Part shown: positions 8,252 through 17,003 of the stretch, piece after piece
How positions within the stretch are numbered: the stretch's first letter is position 1
Layout: the number at the start of each line of letters is the position of its first letter
Assembly: GCF_014649875.1 (NCBI RefSeq)
Contig: NZ_BMTW01000001.1
Coordinates: 1,240,001-1,304,000, forward strand
DNA length: 64,000 nt
Direction of reading: 5' to 3'
Source of the DNA: Streptomyces rubiginosohelvolus
GTDB taxonomy: Bacteria > Actinomycetota > Actinomycetes > Streptomycetales > Streptomycetaceae
Translations under genes and position numbers: made by a program
The notes under the pieces: model-generated
Databases searched by the model: none
Told to the model about the DNA's origin: nothing
The model's input: the letters and a program-made list of their open reading frames with translations, nothing else

Positions 8252-9592
8252 GTGAGCAAGACCAGGAAGCAGGCCCCGGCCCAGGCCCCCACGTCCGTCA
8301 CCCCGGGCGACGGCGACGGGGCCGCCGGTGCCGGTGCCGCCCCGACCGGCGTCTCGCGGCGGCGGCTGCTGGGTACGGCGGGCGCCGCGGGCGCCACGGG
8401 GCTGGTGCTGGGCGCCGGGGGCGGGGCCGCCGGTTACGCCGCCACCCGCCCCGAGGAGCCGACCGCGCTGACGACGGTCGGCGCGACCGAGGCGATGTTT
8501 CACGGGAAACATCAACCGGGGATCACCACTCCGCTTCAGGCCCGGGGCCATCTCACCGCCTTCGACCTGGCGGCGGGCGCGGGGCGCAAGGAGGCGGCGG
8601 CGCTGCTGCGGCGCTGGTCCGCGGTGGCGAAGGAGCTGATGGCGGGCCGCCCGGCGGCGGGCGCGCCGGACGGCCCCGGGCACGACACCGGGATCGCCCT
8701 GGACGCCGGTCCGTCGTCCCTGACCGTCACGTTCGGCTTCGGCCGTACGTTCTTCGCGCGCACGGGTCTGACCGACCGTCTGCCCGCCGCGCTCGACCCG
8801 CTGCCCGCGTTCTCCGCCGACGCCCTCGACGCCAAGCGGTCGAACGGCGACCTGTGGGTACAGATCGGCGCGGACGACGCGCTGGTCGCCTTCCACGCAC
8901 TGCGGGCGCTCCAGAAGGAGGCCGCGGGCACGGCACGGGTGCGGTGGCAGATGAACGGCTTCAACCGCACCCCCGGCGCGACGGCCCGGCCGATGACCGC
9001 CCGCAACCTGATGGGCCAGATCGACGGGACCGGCAACCCGAAACCGTCCGAGGAGGACTTCGGCCGGCGCGTCTTCGTCCCCGCGTCCCCCGGCAAGCCG
9101 CAGGAGTGGATGGAGGGCGGTTCGTACGCCGTCGTCCGCCGGATCCGGATGCTCCTGGACGACTGGGAGAAGCTTCCGGTGGAGCGCCAGGAGCGGGTCA
9201 TCGGGCGGCGCAAGGCGGACGGGGCGCCCCTGAGCGGGGGGACCGAGACCACCGAGATGGACCTCGGCAAGGCGGGCCCGGACGGCAGGCTCGTGATCCC
9301 CGACAACGCGCACGCCCGGATCTCCTCGCCCGAGGAGAACGGCGGGGCCGCCATGCTGCGCCGCCCGTTCTCGTACCACGACGGCATCACGGAGGACGGC
9401 ACTCCGGACGCCGGGCTGCTGTTCATCTGCTGGCAGGCGGACCCGTTCCGGGGCTTCGTGCCGGTGCAGCGCAAGCTCGACCGGGGCGACGCGCTGTCGC
9501 CGTTCCTGAGGCACGAGGCGAGCGGGGTGTTCGCGGTGCCGGGCGGGGCGGCGGAGGGCGAGTACGTGGGACAGCGGCTCCTGGAGTCGTAG
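8252..9592 (+). CDS. dtpA: Tat-exported Dyp-type heme peroxidase DtpA
   Basis: 446 aa. A twin-arginine signal (SRRRLLGTAGAAG, near residue 35) implies export of folded, heme-loaded enzyme. The Dyp signature GxxDG appears as GQIDGTGNP near residue 255, with the distal Asp. The probable proximal heme His is in NAHARISS near residue 353. In S. lividans, DtpA is linked to copper trafficking towards the radical-copper oxidase GlxA and is encoded beside Sco and ECuC, the arrangement seen here. The GTG at 8252 follows the upstream stop by 4 bp. A one-mismatch parS-like sequence lies inside the gene at 8497-8510. Confidence 0.93.
   Translation: MSKTRKQAPAQAPTSVTPGDGDGAAGAGAAPTGVSRRRLLGTAGAAGATGLVLGAGGGAAGYAATRPEEPTALTTVGATEAMFHGKHQPGITTPLQARGHLTAFDLAAGAGRKEAAALLRRWSAVAKELMAGRPAAGAPDGPGHDTGIALDAGPSSLTVTFGFGRTFFARTGLTDRLPAALDPLPAFSADALDAKRSNGDLWVQIGADDALVAFHALRALQKEAAGTARVRWQMNGFNRTPGATARPMTARNLMGQIDGTGNPKPSEEDFGRRVFVPASPGKPQEWMEGGSYAVVRRIRMLLDDWEKLPVERQERVIGRRKADGAPLSGGTETTEMDLGKAGPDGRLVIPDNAHARISSPEENGGAAMLRRPFSYHDGITEDGTPDAGLLFICWQADPFRGFVPVQRKLDRGDALSPFLRHEASGVFAVPGGAAEGEYVGQRLLES
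8497..8510. other. Degenerate parS-like site inside dtpA
   Basis: GTTTCACGGGAAAC differs from the Streptomyces parS core by one base in the central CACGTG. The flanks remain symmetric (GAT...ATC). It encodes MFHGK within the DtpA coding frame. ParB may bind weakly or not at all. Confidence 0.35.
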
Positions 9593-9673
9593 GCACGCGT
9601 ACGGTCCGGGAGGGCGTTCGACCGCATCCTGAGACAGCGCGGCGGGCCTCGCGGGGCGCATTAGGGTGACCGT

Positions 9674-10609
9674 ATGTCAGCCACGCGCTACGCCTATCTC
9701 GGCCCTGAAGGCACCTTCACCGAGGTCGCCCTCCGTACGCTCCCGGAGGCCGCCACCCGGGAACTCGTCCCGATGCTGTCCGTACCGGCCGCCCTGGACG
9801 CCGTACGCAACGGGGAGGCGGCGGCAGCGCTCGTACCGATCGAGAACTCCGTCGAGGGCGGTATCACCGCGACCCTGGACGAGCTGGCCGGCGGGGACCC
9901 GCTGATGATCTACCGCGAGGTGCTGCTCTCCATCACCTTCGCGCTGCTGGTACGGCCCGGGACCAAGCTGTCGGACATCAAGACGGTCACCGCGCACCCG
10001 GCCGCCCAGCCGCAGGTGCGCAAGTGGATGGCGGAGCACCTCCCGGGCGCCCTGTGGGAGTCGGCGGCGTCCAACGCGGACGGGGCCCGGCTGGTCCAGG
10101 AGGGTCGGTACGACGCCGCGTTCGCCGGGGAGTTCGCCGCCGCCACCTACGGCCTGGAGCCGCTGGTGACGGAGATCCACGACGCGGCGAACGCCCAGAC
10201 CCGCTTCGTCCTGGTGGGCCGGCCCGCCCGGCCCTCCGCGCCGACCGGCGCGGACAAGACCTCCGTGGTGATCTGGCTGGCCGACGACCATCCCGGCGCC
10301 CTGCTGGAGCTGCTCCAGGAGTTCGCGGTCCGTGGCGTCAACCTGATGCTGATCCAGTCCCGCCCGACCGGCGAGGGCATCGGCAACTACTGCTTCGCCG
10401 TGGACGCGGAGGGGCACATCGCGGACCGGCGGGTCGGGGAGGCCCTGATGGGGTTGAAGCGGATCAGCCCGAAGGTACGGTTCCTCGGCTCCTACCCGCG
10501 GGCGGGTGTCTCGCCGGACGAGGTGCGGCCGCTGCGGGCGGGCACGTCGGACGCGGCGTTCACGGAAGCCTCTGACTGGCTGGCGCGCAGCCAGGACGGC
10601 CGGATCTGA
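9674..10609 (+). CDS. pheA: Prephenate dehydratase
   Basis: Converts prephenate to phenylpyruvate in phenylalanine synthesis; 311 aa, monofunctional (no chorismate mutase domain). The catalytic PDT domain covers about residues 1-190, with YLGPEGTF at the start and the TRF motif in NAQTRFVLVG. A regulatory ACT domain follows at ~195-285, with GALL and QSRPTG. The usual ESRP phenylalanine-binding motif reads QSRP. A TAGGGT hexamer lies at 9662-9667, six bases before the ATG, so the transcript may be leaderless. The long gap before serS carries a DnaA-box cluster. Confidence 0.95.
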   Translation: MSATRYAYLGPEGTFTEVALRTLPEAATRELVPMLSVPAALDAVRNGEAAAALVPIENSVEGGITATLDELAGGDPLMIYREVLLSITFALLVRPGTKLSDIKTVTAHPAAQPQVRKWMAEHLPGALWESAASNADGARLVQEGRYDAAFAGEFAAATYGLEPLVTEIHDAANAQTRFVLVGRPARPSAPTGADKTSVVIWLADDHPGALLELLQEFAVRGVNLMLIQSRPTGEGIGNYCFAVDAEGHIADRRVGEALMGLKRISPKVRFLGSYPRAGVSPDEVRPLRAGTSDAAFTEASDWLARSQDGRI

Positions 10610-10626
10610 CGGAAGAGCGGGAAGAT

Positions 10627-10649
10627 GCCCGGCGGGAAGGCTGCCGGGC
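10627..10649 (+). terminator. Weak hairpin after pheA
   Basis: A 7-bp GC stem (GCCCGGC at 10627-10633 with GCCGGGC at 10643-10649) lies 18 bases after the pheA stop. No U tract follows, as is common in Streptomyces. Confidence 0.4.
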
Positions 10650-10706
10650 GCCTTCTCACGCGCTCCGCAGCGGTGCGATCTACAGATAGTCACGCACTCC
10701 GGAGAG

Positions 10707-11015
10707 TTATCCACAGGGGCGACTCTCGACCTGGGGACAAGTCGACACCTCAATGCGACATCGTCGACAAATCAATCCAGTCGCCCCAGAGCCGTCCACA
10801 GATGCGTGAGGGGGCATGAGTCGTCGCGTGTCACCCCAATTCCCTTGATCAACTCTTTGGGGCGATGGAATCCCATCCGAATGAGCACGCGGGACGGGTT
10901 TGAGCGGAGATTCCACGGGGCTTCGTCCGGCTTCCGGAAGAATGCCCTCCGGCATCCACAGAACTTCCACACAGCCTGTGGATAACTATTCCGACACCGA
11001 CCCTCCTGTGGACAA
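10707..11015. other. DnaA-box cluster between pheA and serS
   Basis: The 643-bp gap 10610-11252 holds three perfect 9-mer DnaA boxes: TTATCCACA at 10707-10715, and on the other strand TGTGGATAA at 10977-10985 and TGTGGACAA at 11007-11015. Near matches lie at 10732-10740, 10792-10800 and 10952-10960. No convincing coding sequence is present in the gap. In S. coelicolor, high-affinity DnaA-box clusters outside oriC (named after cosmids, including D78 and H24) limit replication initiation. Identity with one of these is an inference from position. Confidence 0.8.
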
Positions 11016-11252
11016 CAGGGACGGACGCCCTCCCAACTCCCGCCTCCTCCAAGGCCGGTACGTCAAGGTGGGCCGCACCTTCTGCCCTGTTCAGGGGAGT
11101 TAAGCGCCGTTATTGACGCCCCCCTCCCGCTCCGGGACCACCGCCGACCCCCGATTCCTCCCCAGAAATATCAATTCCGGCAATTCGGTCATAGAGACAC
11201 GCTCGGCAATATCGGTTCGAGTGCCAGAACCGCGCACCGGTAGCCTGGAGGG

Positions 11253-12530
11253 GTGATTGACCTTCGCCTGCTCCGTGAGGACCCCGACCGTGTTCGCGCC
11301 TCCCAGCGCGCCCGTGGAGAGGACGTCGACCTCGTCGACGCCCTGCTCTCCGCCGACGAGCTGCGCAGGTCGTCCGGCGTCCGCTTCGACGAACTCCGCA
11401 ACGAACAGAAGTCGCTAGGCAAGCTGATCCCCAAGGCCACTCCCGAGGAGCGCACCGAGCTCCTCAAGAAGGCCGAGCAGCTCAAGGCCGACGTCAAGGC
11501 GGCCGACGCCGCCCAGGACGAGGCCGACGCCGACGCCAAGCGGCTGCTGCTCCAGCTCGGCAACATCGTCCACGAGGACGTGCCGGTCGGCGGCGAGGAG
11601 GACTTCGTCGTCCTGGAGACGCACGGCACCATCCGCGACTTCGGCGCCGAGGGCTTCGAGCCCAAGGACCACCTGGAGCTCGGCGAGGCGCTCGGCGCCA
11701 TCGACATGGAGCGCGGGGCGAAGGTCTCCGGCTCGCGGTTCTACTACCTCACGGGTGTCGGCGCGCTCCTGGAGCTCGCCCTCGTCAACGCGGCGATCGC
11801 CCAGGCCACCGAGGCCGGCTTCACCCCGATGCTGACCCCGGCGCTGGTCCGCCCCCGCGCCATGGAGGGCACCGGCTTCCTCGGCCAGGCCGCGGAGAAC
11901 GTGTACCACCTGGAGAAGGACGACTACTACCTGGTCGGCACCTCCGAGGTCCCGCTCGCCGCGTACCACATGGACGAGATCATCGACGCCGGCAAGCTGC
12001 CCCTGCGGTACGCCGGGTTCTCCCCGTGCTTCCGCCGCGAGGCCGGCACGTACGGCAAGGACACCCGCGGCATCTTCCGCGTCCACCAGTTCGACAAGGT
12101 CGAGATGTTCTCGTACGTCGACCCGGCGGACGCCGAGGCCGAGCACCGCAGGCTCCTGGACTGGGAGAAGCAGTGGCTCACCGGTCTCGAACTGCCCTTC
12201 CAGGTGATCGACGTCGCCACCGGTGACCTCGGCGCCTCGGCCTCGCGGAAGTTCGACTGCGAGGCGTGGATCCCGACCCAGGGCAAGTACCGCGAGCTGA
12301 CCTCCGCGTCGAACTGCGACGGCTTCCAGGCCCGCCGCCTGTCGGTCCGGATGCGCGACGGCAAGAAGGTCCAGCCGCTGGCCACGCTGAACGGCACGCT
12401 CTGCGCCGTACCGCGCACGATCGTGGCGCTCCTGGAGAACCACCAGCTCCCCGACGGCTCGGTCCGCGTTCCCGAGGTGCTCCGTCCGTACCTGGGCGGG
12501 CGCGAGGTCCTGGAACCGGTCGCCAAGTGA
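11253..12530 (+). CDS. serS: Seryl-tRNA synthetase
   Basis: Class II aminoacyl-tRNA synthetase charging tRNA-Ser (and tRNA-Sec where present); 425 aa, normal length. The N-terminal ~110 residues form the tRNA-binding coiled-coil arm, rich in Ala, Glu and Lys. Motif 2 is visible as [14 protein letters not shown] with [12 protein letters not shown], and motif 3 as [19 protein letters not shown]. The GTG at 11253 has TGGAGG just upstream. The stop overlaps the next gene's GTG by 4 bp, coupling it to a HAD phosphatase. I saw no T-box or other leader in the upstream gap. Confidence 0.97.
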   Translation: MIDLRLLREDPDRVRASQRARGEDVDLVDALLSADELRRSSGVRFDELRNEQKSLGKLIPKATPEERTELLKKAEQLKADVKAADAAQDEADADAKRLLLQLGNIVHEDVPVGGEEDFVVLETHGTIRDFGAEGFEPKDHLELGEALGAIDMERGAKVSGSRFYYLTGVGALLELALVNAAIAQATEAGFTPMLTPALVRPRAMEGTGFLGQAAENVYHLEKDDYYLVGTSEVPLAAYHMDEIIDAGKLPLRYAGFSPCFRREAGTYGKDTRGIFRVHQFDKVEMFSYVDPADAEAEHRRLLDWEKQWLTGLELPFQVIDVATGDLGASASRKFDCEAWIPTQGKYRELTSASNCDGFQARRLSVRMRDGKKVQPLATLNGTLCAVPRTIVALLENHQLPDGSVRVPEVLRPYLGGREVLEPVAK

Positions 12531-13351
12531 CCTTCCCGTACAAGCTCGTCGCGACCGATCTCGACGGCACGCTGCTGCGCGGCGACGACACGGTCTCCGA
12601 GCGCACCCGCGAGGCGCTGGCCGCCGCCACGGCGGCCGGTGCCGCGCACATCATCGTCACCGGACGCGCGGTCCCCTGGACCCGGCACATCCTGGACGAC
12701 CTCGGTTACGAAGGGCTCGCCGTCTGCGGTCAGGGCGCGCAGGTCTACCACGCGGGCGAGCACAAGCTGCTGACCTCGCTGACCCTGGACCGCCAGCTCG
12801 CCGGTCTCGCGCTGTCCAAGATCGAGGCGGAGGTCGGCCCGTTGCACCTGGCGGCCAGCCGCGACGGTCTTGAGGGCGAAGTCCTGGTCGGCCCCGGCTA
12901 CCGGGTGCAGGAGGGGCCGCTTCCGTATCTGTTCGTGGACGACGCCACCGAGATGTGGACGGCCCCGCTCAACAAGGTCTACATACAGCACCCGGAGCTG
13001 GACGACGACGCACTGGCCTTCGCCGCGCGGGCGGCCGTCGGCAGCCTGGTCGACGTGGTCATGGCCGGGGCCGGTGTGGTCGAGATCCTGCCGCTGGGCC
13101 TGAGCAAGGCGACCGGCCTCTCGCTGGCCGCCCGCCGACTCGGCGTGAAGGCGGCCGACACGATCGCCTTCGGTGACATGCCGAACGACATCCCGATGTT
13201 CGGCTGGGCCCAGCACGGCGTGGCCATGGCCAACGCCCACGACGACCTGAAGGCCGTCGCCCACGAGATCACGGCGTCCAACGAAGACGACGGCATCGCG
13301 GTGGTGCTGGAGGAGCTGCTCCGCTCGGCGCCCGTACAGCCCGCGCGGTAG
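12527..13351 (+). CDS. HAD-superfamily phosphatase, Cof type
   Basis: 274 aa. HAD motif I is [11 protein letters not shown] near residue 10, motif II is the T of VTGRAVPW, and motif IV is [13 protein letters not shown]. The family uses a C2B cap and dephosphorylates small phosphorylated metabolites such as sugar phosphates or cofactors; the substrate here is unknown. The GTG at 12527 overlaps the serS stop (GTGA), so it is translated with serS. It is a paralogue of the HAD protein at 23647-24516, sharing the GDMPNDI and NAH segments. Confidence 0.88.
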   Translation: MTFPYKLVATDLDGTLLRGDDTVSERTREALAAATAAGAAHIIVTGRAVPWTRHILDDLGYEGLAVCGQGAQVYHAGEHKLLTSLTLDRQLAGLALSKIEAEVGPLHLAASRDGLEGEVLVGPGYRVQEGPLPYLFVDDATEMWTAPLNKVYIQHPELDDDALAFAARAAVGSLVDVVMAGAGVVEILPLGLSKATGLSLAARRLGVKAADTIAFGDMPNDIPMFGWAQHGVAMANAHDDLKAVAHEITASNEDDGIAVVLEELLRSAPVQPAR

Positions 13352-13383
13352 GACGGCACCACCCGCGCCCCGGACAGCGCGAC

Positions 13384-13420
13384 AGCGGCCCGGCACCGTT
13401 TCCCACGGTGCCGGGCCGCT
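13384..13420. terminator. Bidirectional terminator hairpin
   Basis: A perfect 16-bp stem (13384-13399 with 13405-13420) with a 5-base loop lies between the convergent HAD gene and the gene ending at 13425. Confidence 0.85.
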
Positions 13421-13424
13421 TCAC

Positions 13425-14129
13425 TCAGCGCTGCCCGCGTTGCCCGTCACGGCGGCGCAGATCCTTCAGCTGCCCGGCGAAGGCGTCCATCCGCCCGTCG
13501 AGCCGTACGACGTCCTGCTGCACATCCGTCAGCCGCAGACTCATCGCCCCGACCACCTGATGCGTCATCTCCACCTTCCGGTCCAGACTGTCGAGCCGCT
13601 CCGACATCCGCACCAGCACCGGCCCGAGCTCCTGCAGGGCACTGCCGACTCCGGTGAGGCAGCTCTCGATGCGCGTGACGCGGTGGTCGAGGGAGGCGTA
13701 CTGCGTGCGGAGCGACTCCTCGGCGTCGAGGAGGTACGTACGCACGCAGCGGGCGATGTCGCTGTCGCGAAGAAGCAGGGCGATGTTGAGGACGGTGCGG
13801 CGGGTGTAGAGGGTCAGCTGCGTGGCAGCCTGTGGATAACTTTCCCGCCCCTCCCTCTCCCATAGAGACAACATGTCCCTCTGGAAAAGCCGCAGATCAG
13901 AGCCGCGCAGCACGACGAGGCCATTCTCCTCAACCTCGGCTCGGTGCCGCTGCGTCACCTTCTTCACGACCCCTGTGGATACTTCGAAGTAACGAGCCAC
14001 ATCCTCTGTGCGAACGTGAATTCCGTCCGGGAGCATGACAAGGCTCTTCACCTTGTCGAGAACATCGACGCGCCCCATCTGCTCCCCGCGCAGCGCGCGC
14101 GATTCGAGTAGGGCGACTTCCGTGGGCAT
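13425..14129 (-). CDS. Orphan DNA-binding-type protein with C-terminal coiled coil
   Basis: 234 aa, not confidently recognised. Residues ~25-75 (MLPDGIHVRTEDVARYFEVSTGVVKKVTQRHRAEVEENGLVVLRG) resemble a helix-turn-helix of phage Rha/antirepressor type. The second half is predicted helical and heptad-like, with repeated LDxR/VxxLDxR patterns (RLDSLDRKVEMTHQ, VVRLDGRMDAF), suggesting oligomerisation. The ATG at 14129 is preceded by GAAAGG. The gene stands alone between two strong hairpins, on the strand opposite serS. A perfect DnaA box (13831-13839) lies inside the frame. A phage-derived or accessory origin is possible but unproven. Confidence 0.7.
   Translation of the reverse strand: MPTEVALLESRALRGEQMGRVDVLDKVKSLVMLPDGIHVRTEDVARYFEVSTGVVKKVTQRHRAEVEENGLVVLRGSDLRLFQRDMLSLWEREGRESYPQAATQLTLYTRRTVLNIALLLRDSDIARCVRTYLLDAEESLRTQYASLDHRVTRIESCLTGVGSALQELGPVLVRMSERLDSLDRKVEMTHQVVGAMSLRLTDVQQDVVRLDGRMDAFAGQLKDLRRRDGQRGQR
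13831..13839 (-). other. DnaA box inside a coding sequence
   Basis: TGTGGATAA, the reverse complement of TTATCCACA, lies within the orphan DNA-binding gene. A related TGTGGATAC lies at 13973-13981. A single match can arise by chance, but the motif is rare in such GC-rich coding DNA. Confidence 0.45.
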
Positions 14130-14364
14130 GGGTATGCCTTTCGTACGAGGGAATGACGAGGACGGCCCATACCCCGGGCTTCAGGGGTGGAGGACGCTCA
14201 CGGTTGCCACTCACTCGATGACCGGTCCGGTGGGCTGAGCCTCACCCGGTGCCGGCATTCCCCGATTTCACGATCGCTACGACGCCACGGATTCCAGTTG
14301 CCTCCACGCACCCTGCCCAACGACCCGATAAACACAACGTCACGCGCACGTCTGTCCGGTCATA

Positions 14365-14406
14365 CGACGATCCCCGCCCTTGCCGGGGCAAGGGCGGGGA
14401 TCGTCG
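14365..14406. terminator. Long terminator hairpin, 20-bp perfect stem
   Basis: The arms 14365-14384 and 14387-14406 are perfect reverse complements. The hairpin lies 31 bp beyond the stop of the ABC permease gene read on the minus strand. The rest of the 307-bp gap 14130-14436 holds only the upstream region of the orphan gene; I see no further gene in it. Confidence 0.85.
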
Positions 14407-14436
14407 GGACGCGGCAGGGGTCTCAGGTCGCAGGCC

Positions 14437-15156
14437 TCACTCCTCGCCCGCCAGCTTCAGTGCCCGCAGCTTCTGGCCCGCGTACCAGGTGGCGGCGACC
14501 GTGACCGCGACCAGCAGGACCGTGGCGAGCGGCAGGCCGACCTCCGAGGTCACCACGCCGTCGCCCGACACCTTCTGGGCGACCGCCAGGGACCACTGCT
14601 GGACGCTGAGCGTCCGCGCACCGGCCACCAGGCTGCCGAAGAGGGCCTCCCAGACCAGCGCGTAGACCAGGCCGAGGACGACCGCGTGCCGGCTGACCGT
14701 GCCGAGCAGCAGGAACAGGGCGCTGTACGCGATCGAGGCGACCAGCGCCGCGATCGTGTAGGCGACGGCGATCTGCTGGCCGTTGCCGTTGAGGATCAGT
14801 CCCGCGAGCAGCGTCGGCAGCGCCGAGAACACCATCGTCACCGCGATGGCCACGATCAGCTTGGTGAAGATGATCGTGGGACGTTTCACCGGCTTGGCGA
14901 GCAGATAGACGATCGAGCCGTCGTCGATCTCGGGGCCGATCGCCCCGGTGCCCGCGATCACGCCGATCAGCGGCACCATCGTGGCGATGGCGAAACCGCC
15001 GAGGACGTTGGAGGCGATCTGGTCGTCGGCCCCGGCGAACATCCGCACGGCCGCGGCGATGAGCAGCAGCAGGGCGGGCAGGACGAACAGGATGGCGGCC
15101 CGGCGCCGGCCGAGCAGGGCCCGGTAGGTGAGCCGGGCGACTGTGGGGTCGTACAT
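14437..15156 (-). CDS. ABC-2 type transporter permease (second module)
   Basis: 239 aa with about six hydrophobic helices (AILFVLPALLLLIAAAV, GFAIATMVPLIGVIAGTGAI, LIVAIAVTMVFSALPTLL, IAALVASIAYSALFLLLG, LVYALVWEALFGSLVAG and VLLVAVTVAATWYAG). The segment EIDDGSIVYLLAKPVKRP is typical of ABC-2 permeases. It lies 30 bp downstream of an ATPase on the same strand and ends a four-gene operon of two ATPase/permease pairs. The exported substrate is unknown. Confidence 0.88.
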   Translation of the reverse strand: MYDPTVARLTYRALLGRRRAAILFVLPALLLLIAAAVRMFAGADDQIASNVLGGFAIATMVPLIGVIAGTGAIGPEIDDGSIVYLLAKPVKRPTIIFTKLIVAIAVTMVFSALPTLLAGLILNGNGQQIAVAYTIAALVASIAYSALFLLLGTVSRHAVVLGLVYALVWEALFGSLVAGARTLSVQQWSLAVAQKVSGDGVVTSEVGLPLATVLLVAVTVAATWYAGQKLRALKLAGEE

Positions 15157-15186
15157 GACGGTGCACAGCTCCTTTCAGGCCACTAC

Positions 15187-16098
15187 TCAGGCCGCTACGA
15201 GATAGGAAAAGACCGATTCGAGGGACTCGTCGGACGGCGAGACGGTGAGCAGCCGGATGCCCTGCTCCCGGGCGACCCTCGGCAGCAGTTCGGTGAACCG
15301 CCCGAAGTCGACGGCCTGGATGCGCAGCGCCTTCTCGGTCAGGTCGACCTCGATGCCCGCCGTGGAGGGGTCGGCGATGAGCGCAGCCGCGAGGGCCCGG
15401 TCGTCGCTGGAGCGCACCAGATAGCGGTGCGGCCGGTCCTTCATCAGCCGGCGGATCTTCCGGAAGTCTCCGGAGGCCGCGTGCCGGCCCGCCACGATCA
15501 CCTCGATGTGCGAGGCCAGTTGCTCGACCTCTTCGAGGATGTGCGAGGAGAACAGGACCGTACGGCCCTCGGCGCCCATCCGCCGCAGCAGCTCCATCAG
15601 CTGCATCCGCTGGCGCGGGTCCATTCCGTTGAACGGTTCGTCCAGGAGCAGCACCGAGGGCTCGTGGACCAGCGCGGAGGCCATCTTCACGCGCTGGCGC
15701 ATGCCCTTGCTGTACGTGGCGATCTTGCGGTCCTGCGCGTACTCCATCTGGACCGTGGCGAGCGCCCTCTGTGCCTCGGCCCCTCCCAAACCCTGGAGTT
15801 CGGCGTTGGCGACGACGAATTCCTTGCCGGTGAGGAAGTCGTACATCCCTTCCCGCTCCGGGACGATGCCGATCTTCTTGTAGACGCTCTCGTTGCGCCA
15901 GATCTGCTGTCCGTCGAGCGTGACCTTCCCCGTCGACGGGGCGAGGAATCCGCCCATCATGTTGATGAGGGTGGACTTCCCGGCGCCGTTCGGGCCGAGG
16001 AGTCCGGTGACGCCGGGGCCCACGGTCATGGAGACGTCGTTGACGGCGACCACGTTGCCGAACCAGCGCGAGGTGTGGTCGATCTCGATGGTGGTCAC
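15187..16098 (-). CDS. ABC transporter ATPase (second module)
   Basis: 303 aa. Walker A GPNGAGKST near residue 40, signature YSKGMRQRVKMA, Walker B VLLLDEPFNGMD and the H-loop SSHILEE are all present. The GTG start at 16098 overlaps the upstream permease stop by 4 bp (GTGA), so it is translated with it. The C-terminal ~80 residues resemble the DrrA-type regulatory tail. It energises export through the neighbouring ABC-2 permeases. A much longer upstream frame is only a shadow of the permease gene. Confidence 0.93.
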   Translation of the reverse strand: MTTIEIDHTSRWFGNVVAVNDVSMTVGPGVTGLLGPNGAGKSTLINMMGGFLAPSTGKVTLDGQQIWRNESVYKKIGIVPEREGMYDFLTGKEFVVANAELQGLGGAEAQRALATVQMEYAQDRKIATYSKGMRQRVKMASALVHEPSVLLLDEPFNGMDPRQRMQLMELLRRMGAEGRTVLFSSHILEEVEQLASHIEVIVAGRHAASGDFRKIRRLMKDRPHRYLVRSSDDRALAAALIADPSTAGIEVDLTEKALRIQAVDFGRFTELLPRVAREQGIRLLTVSPSDESLESVFSYLVAA

Positions 16099-17003
16099 AG
16101 CCCGACCCTCCGGTAGCGGCGCATCAGGACGGCGTACGAGCCGGCGACGAGCGCGAGAACAACGATCAGGTAGACCACGCCGACTCCGGCGCCCGGGCCT
16201 TCCCCTCCGGGGAAGGCGGAGGTCGCGCCGAGGAACGCGGTCTGGACGCCGTCGATCAGGGTGATCGGCGAGAAGAGGCCGAGCCACTGCACGGCCCCTT
16301 CCGACCCGGTCTCCCAGGCGATGGCCTGGACCGTGGAGACGGCGCCGTAGGTGATGGTCAGGAGGGCGATCACCGCGGCGACGCCGAAGCCGCGCCGCGG
16401 GGTCAGGGCGGCCATCACCAGGCCGAGCCCGGCGAACAGCACGGACAGCAGCGCCACCGACACCAGCCCCTGGCCGAACCACTTGGTCTGATCGGCGAAG
16501 TCGAACTTCGCGAGCAGAGAGCCCACATAGAGGATGAGCAGCGGCGCACCGGTGAGGATGAAGAGCGCGGAGGCGGTGGCGGCGAACTTCGCGACCACGT
16601 AGTCGGCGTGTTCGATCGGCCGCGAGAAGTACAGGGGGACGCTCTTGAAACGGAGGTCCCTGGAGACCGCCTGCGGGGCCTGGGCGGCGATGAAGAGGCC
16701 GATGACGGCCTGGAGGTAGATCGCGTACGAGGTGTACTTGACCACCAGCTTGCTGGCGTCCGGCGCGGCCATGGAGACCGCCACCAGGATCGCCGCGACC
16801 AGCGCCATCACGCCGAACAGCAGCATGGGCAGCACCTTGGACTTGGCGGAGCGGCCCAGTCCGAAGGAGCCCCGCAGGGTCTGCGAGAACAGGGAGCGGC
16901 GGGCGTAGGCCCGGCCGAGCCGCGGTCCGTCGTAGGAGCGGTAGCCGATGTTGTGGATCCGGGAGGCGTCGCGCCCGGCCGCGGCCTTGGTCTCAGTGCT
17001 CAT
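16095..17003 (-). CDS. ABC-2 type transporter permease (first module)
   Basis: 302 aa. A ~60-residue cytoplasmic N-terminus (IHNIGYRSYDGPRLGRAYARRSL) precedes six hydrophobic helices from about residue 58 onward. The segment FKSVPLYFSRPIEHADYVVAK is a typical ABC-2 permease motif. Its start overlaps the end of the upstream ATPase by 11 bp and its stop overlaps the next ATPase by 4 bp. The tight coupling suggests that the two ATPase/permease pairs act together, perhaps as one heteromeric exporter. Confidence 0.88.
   Translation of the reverse strand: MSTETKAAAGRDASRIHNIGYRSYDGPRLGRAYARRSLFSQTLRGSFGLGRSAKSKVLPMLLFGVMALVAAILVAVSMAAPDASKLVVKYTSYAIYLQAVIGLFIAAQAPQAVSRDLRFKSVPLYFSRPIEHADYVVAKFAATASALFILTGAPLLILYVGSLLAKFDFADQTKWFGQGLVSVALLSVLFAGLGLVMAALTPRRGFGVAAVIALLTITYGAVSTVQAIAWETGSEGAVQWLGLFSPITLIDGVQTAFLGATSAFPGGEGPGAGVGVVYLIVVLALVAGSYAVLMRRYRRVGL

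Noticed and set aside
11205..11235. TpsiC-arm-like GGTTCGAGTGCC suggesting a tRNA upstream of serS
   Set aside because: No matching acceptor stem, D arm or anticodon arm could be built around it.
10610..11252. Possible T-box or serine-responsive leader before serS
   Set aside because: No T-box sequence or specifier loop was seen; the gap is explained better by DnaA boxes.
14265..14290. Half parS-like TTTCACG sequences here and near 14879, 50505 and 56171
   Set aside because: Only one half matches; the palindrome is absent.
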